Assembly: GCF_002554795.1 (NCBI RefSeq)
Contig: NZ_PDEQ01000001.1
Coordinates: 496,001-560,000, forward strand
DNA: 64,000 nucleotides
Reading direction: 5' to 3'
Origin: Longibacter salinarum
GTDB lineage: Bacteria > Bacteroidota > Rhodothermia > Rhodothermales > Salinibacteraceae
Shown here: positions 57,716 through 64,000 of the stretch, one piece after another
Position numbering within the stretch: the stretch's first letter is position 1
Layout of the letters: each line of letters opens with the position of its first letter
The notes under the pieces: model-generated
Database searches by the model: none
Told to the model about the DNA's origin: nothing
The model's input: only the letters and a program-made list of their open reading frames with translations
Made by a program: the position numbers and the translations under genes

Positions 57716-58483
57716 ATGAACCTCTCCGGTTACAGCGCGCTTACGCTTATCGAACGCATCGACTTCGCCGACGACCTGGCTTTGTTTCGGATGAAGCCGC
57801 CGACTTCTGTCGACTTCATCCCGGGCCAGTACGCGACCATCGGGCTCATGGACGACAACACCGGGCGCCCCCTACTCCGCCCGTATTCGCTGGCGTCGGC
57901 ACCCAACGAGGACCCGCTTGAGTTCTTTATCGAACGTGTTGACGAAGGCAAACTCACGCCGCGACTCTGGGAGCTCGACACTGGAGCCGAGGTCTGGATG
58001 CGGGATAAGATCGTCGGCCGATTTGTTCTCGACGAGTCCCGCACGTTTCACGTTATGGCTGCGACGGTAACCGGCGTGGCGCCGTACGTGAGCATCGTCC
58101 GGGACCAGATTCGAGCGTTGAAGACGGGGGCCCTCGATGAACCGTTCCGCATGCTGATCCTCCACGGCGCGAGTCATTCGTGGGAACTCGGAACGTATGT
58201 GCCCGAGCTCGCAACACTCGCAGACGAGCACCCCTGGCTCGACTACGTGCCAACGGTGAGTCGTCCATGGGACGAATCGGAGTGGGACGGGGAGACGGGA
58301 CGCGTAGAAGACGTGCTGCGCAAACACATGGACGCGTGGGCTCCTCCAGCCGATGACACGGCGGCCTACACCTGCGGTCACCCGAAAATGATCGACAAAG
58401 CGCAGGGCATTCTGACTCGCGCGGGGTTGGAGGAAGAATCACTCCACGAGGAGAAATATTTCGTCGAACGAGTGTCTGCCTGA
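57716..58483 (+). CDS. Ferredoxin/flavodoxin-NADP+ reductase
   Basis: A bacterial-type (Fpr) FAD enzyme moving electrons between NADPH and ferredoxin or flavodoxin. FAD-binding RPYS lies at residues 55-58 (RPLLRPYSLASAP). ATVTGVAPYVSIVRDQI is the nicotinamide-side motif, LHGASHSWELGTYVPEL and TYVPTVSRPW-type segments are typical, and YTCGHPKMIDKAQGIL binds NADPH. The C-terminus ends in EEKYFVERVSA, as in the Fpr subfamily. Its 255 residues are normal. Its stop codon lies one base from that of the convergent flavoprotein gene. Confidence 0.93.
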   Translation: MNLSGYSALTLIERIDFADDLALFRMKPPTSVDFIPGQYATIGLMDDNTGRPLLRPYSLASAPNEDPLEFFIERVDEGKLTPRLWELDTGAEVWMRDKIVGRFVLDESRTFHVMAATVTGVAPYVSIVRDQIRALKTGALDEPFRMLILHGASHSWELGTYVPELATLADEHPWLDYVPTVSRPWDESEWDGETGRVEDVLRKHMDAWAPPADDTAAYTCGHPKMIDKAQGILTRAGLEEESLHEEKYFVERVSA

Positions 58484-58484
58484 A

Positions 58485-59543
58485 TCACGATAGCGCCTGC
58501 CGGATCTGGTCCCCCGCATCGAGTCCAGTTTCGATCGCCGGCCCGATCCGACCGACGCCCGCGACGTAGTCGCCGGCAAAGAACAATCCGGCTTCTTTTC
58601 CTGGCTCCAGTGCCTCTACGTCGGCTCTACTGACGGGCATCGAGTATCGCCACCGCTGCGTGTCATACCATTCCGGGCGCTTCAGATCCGCATTTAGAAC
58701 CTTTGATGCGAGATCCTTTACGTCGGACATGAACCGGTCCGGGTCGGCATTGACGCGCGACGCGGTCCACGCCGGCGACATTTGCACAACCACAACGTTC
58801 TCTCCGTCTGCCGCGCGCTCGGGCTTGTCGTGTTCGAAACCGATCCATGAAATGTCATGTGACTCGTCATCGTTGACAAGCCCGTAGTAATTGCCGTGAC
58901 GCTTGATCCTGCGGTTATAACCGAAGATGTACGAAAACTGCGGAATGTAGTCGGCAGAGCCCACAGCCTCGGCCAGCCCCGTCAGAAGATCACGCGTGTT
59001 GTCATCGCGAGCCGTATCGGCCGACGTCTGTAAGATCGTGCTCGTTTGCGGCGCCGGTGGAGTTAAAAGCACGGCATCGAATGGGCCTTGACGTACGTTG
59101 TCCGTGTCCGTTAGAAGCCACGCACCGTCCGATCGAACGATGTGATCGATGCGCGTCTCCGTTTGTTTAACCGCAGGAATGCTTCGTGCGAGCACCTTCC
59201 CCAGCGTACTGATGCCTCTAGCATACGTCCATTTCTCCGATATATCCTGATCGTCGGGCTCGTACAGCGCACCGTCGCCATCGAACGCCCAGACTTCCCC
59301 ATCAATCTGTACAAGGTCATCCGTGGGTAGATGGTCAAACAACAGCGTGCGAATCCGGTCGGATGATGGCGCGATGTAATTCGCACCGTGGTCGTAGCGG
59401 GCCCCATATTTTCCACGTGTCGCTGCGCGCCCCGAATAACCGCGGCTCTTCTCAAAGATCGTAACTTCAATCGGCTGAGTTCGAAGCCTCCAGGCGGCAG
59501 CAAGACCGGATAATCCAGCCCCGATGATAGCGAGTCGAGCCAT
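58485..59543 (-). CDS. FAD-dependent amine-oxidase-type oxidoreductase (renalase-like)
   Basis: The frame opens at 59702, but the ATG at 59543 starts directly with MARLAIIGAGLSGLAAAWRL, the FAD-binding motif, and is preferred (352 residues). FEKSRGYSGRAATRGKYGAR binds the second part of FAD, and YDHGANYIAP follows, as in the bacterial renalase-like family of small NAD(P)-binding amine oxidases. The C-terminal LEPGKEAGLFFAGDYVAGVG and the helix EAGLDAGDQIRQ-like end close the FAD domain. Substrate is unknown; some relatives oxidise isomeric forms of NAD(P)H. It converges with the ferredoxin reductase gene with almost no gap. Confidence 0.87.
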   Translation of the reverse strand: MARLAIIGAGLSGLAAAWRLRTQPIEVTIFEKSRGYSGRAATRGKYGARYDHGANYIAPSSDRIRTLLFDHLPTDDLVQIDGEVWAFDGDGALYEPDDQDISEKWTYARGISTLGKVLARSIPAVKQTETRIDHIVRSDGAWLLTDTDNVRQGPFDAVLLTPPAPQTSTILQTSADTARDDNTRDLLTGLAEAVGSADYIPQFSYIFGYNRRIKRHGNYYGLVNDDESHDISWIGFEHDKPERAADGENVVVVQMSPAWTASRVNADPDRFMSDVKDLASKVLNADLKRPEWYDTQRWRYSMPVSRADVEALEPGKEAGLFFAGDYVAGVGRIGPAIETGLDAGDQIRQALS

Positions 59544-59855
59544 AGGTTGCGCAAAGACGGAAGAATCTGAGTGACGGGACGAACTATCAGGCACGATACG
59601 ATACGGCGCCGTTAATCTCTGCGATGGTGCCGTAACATTCCTCTCCGAGTCGTCTTGGTAAACACGATGCGATGCGGTTCTTCGATAGATGGTTGCATCC
59701 AATGATCATATGAACCGGGAGCCTCCTGACCGTTCGGTCGTATAGGCGAACGTCATCCGGGAGATCAGGCCCGGTGTGGCCGAATGCAGGAGCGATCTGC
59801 AAGAACTAGACGCTGCAGTTCGGCCCGCCTTTCCTCGTGCTGAACGACACACGCT
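59544..59855. other. Divergent promoter region between the flavoprotein and fxsA genes
   Basis: About 310 bases with no supported gene. Open frames here only extend the flavoprotein frame upstream. Promoters for both flanking genes should lie here. Confidence 0.4.
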
Positions 59856-60467
59856 ATGCTTGCACGTCTCGTTGTCCTCTTCCTCGTCACCCCAGCTGTT
59901 GAACTCGCCCTGCTGCTGAAAGTCGGGCAGTTGATTGGTTTTTGGGAAACGGTGGGTATCATCGTCGCCACGGGCATCGCAGGGAGCTTTCTCGCGAAAC
60001 GCGAAGGCGTTTCCGCGTGGCAGCGGCTGAACCGGAGTCTCGCCCGGGGTGGTCTCCCCGGAAAGGAGCTACTTGACGGCGTTATTATTCTGATCGCCGG
60101 CGCGCTTCTTATCACACCTGGCGTCCTAACCGATATCGTTGGTTTTATGGGGCTTCTCCCCCCCTCACGGGCGCTCATCCGCAAGCTCATCATGAAGCGG
60201 GTGCAGAAGAAGATGGAGGATGGCTCACTCAACATGCAGTTCGGCTTCTTCGGAGGCGTTCCGTCAGGCGGACGCGGAGGCACACCGGACGGCCCCTCGG
60301 GTCCCGCTGGCGGCCCAGGCGGAAACCCGGCTGGTGATAGCGGCCCGTCGCCACGCCCGAACGGACCCAAACCGTCAGAGCGAAAGCGTGAACGCGAACC
60401 CGGTTGGGAGGGCACGCCCCGACAACGACCCGGCCATATCGAGGAGTCCGGTGAGTCGAGTTCGTGA
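59856..60467 (+). CDS. fxsA: FxsA-family membrane protein
   Basis: FxsA is a small inner-membrane protein first known for relieving F-plasmid exclusion of phage T7; its normal role is unclear. The family core spans about residues 1-120: LFLVTPAVELALLLKVGQLI, IIVATGIAGSFLAKREG, then LLDGVIILIAGALLITPG and VLTDIVGFMGLLPPSR, giving about three membrane segments. The remaining 80 residues are Gly/Pro/Arg-rich and hydrophilic. The last 93 bases overlap the 3' end of the gene on the opposite strand. Confidence 0.9.
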   Translation: MLARLVVLFLVTPAVELALLLKVGQLIGFWETVGIIVATGIAGSFLAKREGVSAWQRLNRSLARGGLPGKELLDGVIILIAGALLITPGVLTDIVGFMGLLPPSRALIRKLIMKRVQKKMEDGSLNMQFGFFGGVPSGGRGGTPDGPSGPAGGPGGNPAGDSGPSPRPNGPKPSERKREREPGWEGTPRQRPGHIEESGESSS

Positions 60468-61094
60468 TCCGAGAAAAGCAATTAGGTCGAGGACAAAGAG
60501 CCCGGCCCCCTGCATAATCAACGAGCTCCCGTGGCCCCTCAACGCGCGTGCGCTGTCGACCCCTCTGTAGGAAAGCAGAACCAGCGTCGTCCCAACAGAT
60601 GAGTAGGCGACGTTTAGCCCAAGGTTAAAGAGCAGGATGTCGTGGTAAAAGCGTTCGGCTGAGACCGCAGCCTCGTAGCCTCTCGTGGGATCGTCGCCCG
60701 ATACCAACCCGGCTGTAGCAATGCCGATGTTCACGACACCCCAAAGTCCGGACTGTGCTCCGAATCCCCACCACGCCGGGCGTTCAGGTCGACTTGCTCC
60801 GAGAATGAGAGCGAGGCCTCCAAGCGCATTCACGCTGCCCCAGGCCGCTACGCGCCACAGATGGGCGCGCTCTGCAGCCATTCTGTCTTCCACCAGAGTC
60901 TCGACGCGCTCATTCGAATGCGGATAGAGATTGGCAGTATCGTGCGCTACCGGGATCGGCACGGCAGCCACCGACGTCGCAGGTGATTCAAGCTGTTGAG
61001 CGAACGCCTGCGAATACGGCATGGACGAGGCAAGAAACGCCATGACGACGAGAAGACGTGTAATTGAGTGCTGGGACATCGTTTTTCCCATCAT
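60375..61094 (-). CDS. Exported multi-helix membrane protein, unknown function
   Basis: The 239-residue product starts with a signal-like segment (LLVVMAFLASSMPYSQAFAQ; the ATG at 61079 is an alternative start). A hydrophilic stretch with HSNERVETLVEDRMAAERAH follows, then about four membrane segments (AWGSVNALGGLALILGA, WGVVNIGIATAGLV, FNLGLNVAYSSVGTTLVLL, LIMQGAGLFVLDLIAFLG). I recognise the general style of Bacteroidota/Rhodothermota membrane proteins but no named family. Its 3' end overlaps fxsA tail-to-tail by 93 bases. Because its own membrane segments reach into that overlap, the overlap is likely real. Confidence 0.75.
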   Translation of the reverse strand: MMGKTMSQHSITRLLVVMAFLASSMPYSQAFAQQLESPATSVAAVPIPVAHDTANLYPHSNERVETLVEDRMAAERAHLWRVAAWGSVNALGGLALILGASRPERPAWWGFGAQSGLWGVVNIGIATAGLVSGDDPTRGYEAAVSAERFYHDILLFNLGLNVAYSSVGTTLVLLSYRGVDSARALRGHGSSLIMQGAGLFVLDLIAFLGSRTRLTGLLDMAGSLSGRALPTGFAFTLSL

Positions 61095-61295
61095 GGAGAG
61101 AAGACGGCGATTCGACTGAAAGGTATCCCATCGTGGTCCCTAAAACCGCAACGATGGTTTAAAAGCCTGCAGCTCGTCGCGATCGTCTTACACCGTTTCA
61201 ACTTCAAAATATCGGTGTCTCCGACGGTCTCCGTTTAACGGATGCGCCAGCCCCCGACTGTCGTCGGGACAAGCCTCAGCACGAGAACCGTTGAG
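61095..61295. other. Intergenic flank of repeat copy 2
   Basis: No gene is visible. The region carries the promoter for the membrane-protein gene on the minus strand. Near 61270-61295 the sequence (GAGAACCGTTGAGAACCGG) is a small direct repeat bordering the 198-bp element. Confidence 0.35.
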
Positions 61296-61493
61296 AACCG
61301 GTTTGGCGGACAGCCTTCGGCGATTCAAAGATCCGGACCTCTCCACGATCGGTCCTCGCGCCGCTTGCAATACACGGATTGGTTGCACTCGCGCACCGCG
61401 TCTAAGTCGTTATCGCGGAAGGAACGGCTCAGGTCTGCGAATAGACATGAACGGCCGTTCTTACGTTTTCACGACCCATCCGCCAAACAGGTT
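61296..61493. repeat. 198-bp element with inverted-repeat ends, copy 2
   Basis: It runs from AACCGGTTTGGCGGACAG to CATCCGCCAAACAGGTT and has the same length as copy 1 (20052-20249), to whose reverse complement it aligns along its length with scattered differences and one or two single-base gaps. The best-conserved block is next to the GGACAGCC end. The element lies in a non-coding gap. Equal length together with sequence divergence suggests an old insertion or a constrained structure. Confidence 0.75.
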
Positions 61494-61698
61494 GTGAACC
61501 TATAACGTAGCAACGTTTTTCTGCCCAGATCAAGGCAGTTGAGTCGGCATGGCCAGGTCCCTCCGATATTGTCATACCGAAAACGTATTACGACCTGGAT
61601 GGCGATTCACATCAATACAGAAACGTCCCGCTCTCTCGTTGAGACCGGGGCGTTCGTTTTCTCCCGCAACCATATGCATTTCCGGCGCTACGGTCGCG
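61494..61698. other. Gap after the TerB-like gene, with possible weak terminator
   Basis: No gene is seen. Around 61620-61655 a GC-rich imperfect hairpin (ACGTCCCGCTCTC with GAGACCGGGGCGTT) is followed by TTTT on the plus strand and T-rich sequence on the minus strand; it may end the TerB-like gene. Confidence 0.35.
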
Positions 61699-62508
61699 TC
61701 AGCGGTGCCGACCGTTGAGGCGGACGTTCACGTCCCAGGCGCGGGCGATGGACGTGATAAGCTTGCGCTCGCTGTCCGATAGATTGCCGTCCGCGCGGGC
61801 GACGCAGTGAAGGTCGTCGAGGACAGCCAAACGCTGAACGTCCGGAAGCGCCTTCTTCAGTGTTGTCATGGAATCTCGAATGAGCGCTTCCTGCTCCCCT
61901 TCGGCATACACTTGCAGCGACGACCGCACGATCTCGCGTGCCTCTTCGGGACCGAGGTCAGGCTGCCATTCCTGCAGTCGTTCGAGGATGACGGTGATTT
62001 CACCTTCGGCTAATTCGTTGTTGGCGACGTGGGCCACCACAAGAAACAGGAAGGCTAGTTCGTGAATCAGGCCCCAGTCCTCTCCCCGGGGCTGGACGGC
62101 CGCGTCCGATTCATCCATCAACTCGCGCTCCAGGCGACGGAGCGACCACGCATCAGCAACACGCGAGATCAGTCCCTGCTCTCGTTCGAGCAGAACGCCG
62201 TCGGCCTCCGCGATACGAATTACATCCGTGAGGGCCCGGCGGCGCTCATCTGGACCGAGAGATCCTCCAAGCGTGTCGATCGCACGCGTGAGCTCCGAAT
62301 TGGCATCCCCTTCGATGAATGCGGTCGCTGCCTCCATAACGATTTCTTGGACGTGCGTGTCTTCCGACACAACCGCCCAGTCTTTGAGCGCGTCCGTAAT
62401 TGCCGCAACCTCGCCGTCGGAGAGTTCGTGATCCGTTCCGTACGCGAGTGCGACGTACAGCAGCGCCAGATCGTGCGTTTTCGTCCAGCCGTCGTTCAAG
62501 TCAACCAT
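61699..62508 (-). CDS. Double TerB-like helical protein
   Basis: I choose the ATG at 62508 (MVDLNDGWTKTHDLALLYV), which starts the similarity; the 51 codons upstream look non-coding. The 269-residue product contains two TerB-like units: about 8-110 with YVALAYGTDHELSDGEVAAI and IRIAEADGVLLEREQ, and about 140-260 with FLVVAHVANNELAEGEITVI and DLHCVARADGNLSDSERKLI. The acidic A-x-AD-G-x-L/S-x-E turn bears the metal-coordinating residues in TerB of tellurite resistance. Function is unknown; TerB-like proteins occur in stress-response and defence contexts. No other ter gene is nearby. Confidence 0.8.
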   Translation of the reverse strand: MVDLNDGWTKTHDLALLYVALAYGTDHELSDGEVAAITDALKDWAVVSEDTHVQEIVMEAATAFIEGDANSELTRAIDTLGGSLGPDERRRALTDVIRIAEADGVLLEREQGLISRVADAWSLRRLERELMDESDAAVQPRGEDWGLIHELAFLFLVVAHVANNELAEGEITVILERLQEWQPDLGPEEAREIVRSSLQVYAEGEQEALIRDSMTTLKKALPDVQRLAVLDDLHCVARADGNLSDSERKLITSIARAWDVNVRLNGRHR

Positions 62509-62904
62509 GCGTGGCGATTTAAAATTCCTCAACGTTGCCCGTACTGTGAGGCAGGATACGGTGAACGATTCCCAAAACGCAATCTCCGGAAAACACTCAC
62601 CTGCGAAGTTTGGATCTAAAGACTGCACACCCGTGAGACAATATTCCAGCGCTTTGGGCACCGATCAGGGGGTATGAAAACCGACGTATGATCGCAATGA
62701 GAAGAGCAGATCCCGCGCCACGGAACGACGGTTCCAAGGGCCCAACAAGCCGTGCTTCGATGAGCCAGAGCGAGCGAACCGGGCGGGATTAAGGCGCGCG
62801 AAGCTAGTGCCCCTGGTACGCAATGCGGAAACCGGTCGGTGCAGCGCCCCGGAGGAAATGTCCTTGGGGTGCCGCGCGCAGCTCGAATAAGGTATTGTTA
62901 GGGC
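62509..62904. other. Intergenic gap with a structured GC-rich segment
   Basis: No gene is supported. At 62844-62872 GCGCCCC-GGAGGA pairs with TCCT-TGGGGTGC (twelve pairs with one bulge) around an AATG loop, but no T-run follows on either strand, so it is not a standard terminator. Confidence 0.4.
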
Positions 62905-63513
62905 TTAGGCCTCAGTTAAGTGTGATTCGACCTCGTCGGCGAGTTCCACGCCCACCGTTTCGTATCCGCCACCTTCGTACCAGGCAATGAGTTCCTGGAT
63001 GATTTCCATTTTGTCACGGCCCTGCTCGCGCAGGTTGTTGAATAGGCGCTGTCCATTTTCCGGGCGCGGCCCCCACGTGAAGCGTTCGTTCCCCTCCGAA
63101 TCGAATGCCACAAGCTTCGGGATGCTTCGGCTTCCTCCCGTTAGGTATTGATCCATGACGTCGAGATTGTCGTCCCGGTGCAAGATTCGTAGCGTGATAT
63201 TATCATTCGTATCGGCTGCCGCCTTGATGACCGGGAGTGAGAACGCGGAGTCGCCACACCAAGGCTCCGTGATCACCATCCAAAGCTGGGGCTCGTTAAT
63301 CGAGGATACGGCCGAAGAAAGCTCCTCGGATGGAGAAAACGCCTTCTCTACTTTTTGCGACCGTTCCCAGTTGTACCGGAGATAATGCAACATCTTTCGG
63401 TCCTCCCGATCGACCTCGCCGATCGGTCGATCTTTCTTCTCTTTCCATGCCTTCTTGTACTCCAGGTAGGTGAAGCCGTCATGCGGACGCTTCTGTTCAA
63501 AAAAGTCTTTCAT
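62905..63513 (-). CDS. Thioredoxin-fold protein with a single active-site cysteine
   Basis: The ATG at 63513 (MKDFFEQKRPHDGFTYLEYK) gives 202 residues; upstream codons are not conserved-looking. The middle holds a thioredoxin fold: LWMVITEPWCGDSAFSLPVI places a C-x-x-S/A site (Cys in WCGDSA) where thioredoxin has CxxC, and SIPKLVAFD supplies the cis-proline. Members of this thioredoxin_9-like family with WCGDxA are common in Bacteroidota and lack the second Cys, so a simple dithiol reductase role is unlikely. Peroxide or thiol handling is only a guess. Confidence 0.85.
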   Translation of the reverse strand: MKDFFEQKRPHDGFTYLEYKKAWKEKKDRPIGEVDREDRKMLHYLRYNWERSQKVEKAFSPSEELSSAVSSINEPQLWMVITEPWCGDSAFSLPVIKAAADTNDNITLRILHRDDNLDVMDQYLTGGSRSIPKLVAFDSEGNERFTWGPRPENGQRLFNNLREQGRDKMEIIQELIAWYEGGGYETVGVELADEVESHLTEA

Positions 63514-63769
63514 CCGTGCAGTTTGGTATTTCGGAAAGAACACGCCTGATGCGTAATGGAACCCATCGTGTAGGTGCGACGGACCCGGGCACGATAGGTT
63601 CAATCAGCGTCGAAGGCGTTACGTGTCGTCGAGTCTAAAAGATGATGTATCCGGCCAGTCTTTCCCGGCTTCTCATCACATTTCCGATTCACTCAATGTA
63701 CGTTATGAGGGCCGAGGGATGATTCTTTTTCCCGGCGTTTCGCGCTCACCGGAACCTGCTATTGTGCCT

Positions 63770-64000
63770 ATGTTCTCTGCACCGACCTACGTCGCCCGTC
63801 GCCGCGAGCTGGCGAACCAGATGCCGCCTGGCCTCGTCCTCCTTCTCGGGAATGAGGAGGCGCCAATGAACTACGAAGCAAACCCCTATCCATTTCGGCA
63901 AGATAGCACGTTTCTGTACTACACGGGACTAGATCAACCGGGTCTTGCGCTTCTGATCGACACAGCAACCGGGAAATGCACCCTGTACGGCAAGGACGCG
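63770..64000 (+). CDS. Aminopeptidase P family protein, N-terminal part (runs off the window)
   Basis: The frame from the ATG at 63770 is open to the window end (77 codons). MFSAPTYVARRRELANQMPP, LVLLLGNEEAPMNYEANPYP and FRQDSTFLYYTGLDQPG match the start of the N-terminal domain of Xaa-Pro aminopeptidases (AMP_N), where a Phe-Arg-Gln-x-Ser/Thr-x-Phe-x-Tyr segment is typical. The metal-binding catalytic domain lies beyond the window. These enzymes remove N-terminal residues that precede proline. Confidence 0.9.
   Translation, partial: MFSAPTYVARRRELANQMPPGLVLLLGNEEAPMNYEANPYPFRQDSTFLYYTGLDQPGLALLIDTATGKCTLYGKDA

Noticed and set aside
1-64000. CRISPR arrays, rRNA and tRNA genes
   Set aside because: I looked for spaced direct repeats, T-loop-like GGTTCGA segments and rRNA signatures on both strands and found none that hold up; a GGTTCGA-like hit near 20795-20815 lies inside prfB.

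Overview
The window looks like the chromosome of a moderately halophilic member of the Rhodothermota (the Salinibacter / Longibacter / Salisaeta neighbourhood). This is inferred from three things. The gene content is typical of that group: a canonical rimP-nusA-infB-rbfA-truB-ribF-rpsO-pnp block, ScpA/ScpB, methylmalonyl-CoA mutase and tandem parvulins. Several housekeeping proteins (ScpB, IF-2, NusA, S1) carry long Glu/Asp/Ala-rich extensions. Many genes start behind pyrimidine-rich leaders without a Shine-Dalgarno sequence. No rRNA, tRNA or CRISPR array was seen.

Layout. 1-3300 is an AT-richer accessory strip holding a decayed IS256-type transposase and a BACON-like lipoprotein frame interrupted by three stop codons. 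3300-23120 is almost entirely minus-strand core: galE-scpA-scpB, then pnp back to rimP (transcription and translation factors), nadB, prfB, a small membrane protein and an aminotransferase. A 198-bp element with inverted-repeat ends lies between nadB and prfB. 23300-28550 is a second accessory strip: a lone membrane-anchored protein, a heptamer-repeat gap, an aldehyde dehydrogenase gene, an AT-rich gene resembling the putative phage abortive-infection (putAbiC) membrane proteins, a displaced copy of the last 27 codons of the dehydrogenase with its own terminator, and a solitary GvpU-like gene. 28900-36900 holds a CoA-transferase, malic enzyme, ribosomal protein S1, cmk and a LEA14-like lipoprotein. 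37000-44850 holds a TrmH-type methyltransferase and the propionate/methylmalonyl-CoA module (mutA, mutB, an unknown tail-anchored protein, meaB). 45000-49700 holds a lipoprotein and the convergent pair glnS (with a YqeY-like tail) and gltX. 49900-58500 is a plus-strand run: three envelope parvulins, a MoxR ATPase, an FAD/NAD oxidoreductase, a CAP-domain protein and a ferredoxin-NADP reductase. 58480-64000 holds a renalase-like FAD enzyme, FxsA, a membrane protein overlapping FxsA, the second copy of the 198-bp element, a double TerB-like protein, a one-cysteine thioredoxin-fold protein and the start of an aminopeptidase P.

How the genes work together. The minus-strand core couples RNA polymerase elongation (NusA), ribosome maturation (RimP, RbfA, TruB), initiation (IF-2, S1, S15) and RNA turnover (PNPase). 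The mut module would turn propionyl-derived methylmalonyl-CoA into succinyl-CoA, with MeaB guarding the B12 enzyme; malic enzyme and the CoA-transferase fit the same C4/acyl-CoA economy. The parvulin trio fits outer-membrane protein folding.

Most noteworthy. (1) The dehydrogenase gene has a 3' end whose composition changes abruptly, and a second, GC-rich version of that 3' end followed by a strong terminator lies 1.5 kb downstream, with the putAbiC-like gene between the two. This looks like an insertion that replaced and displaced the gene end. (2) Two diverged 198-bp elements with matching inverted-repeat ends lie 41 kb apart in opposite orientation, and a short relative lies beside the defence-like island.
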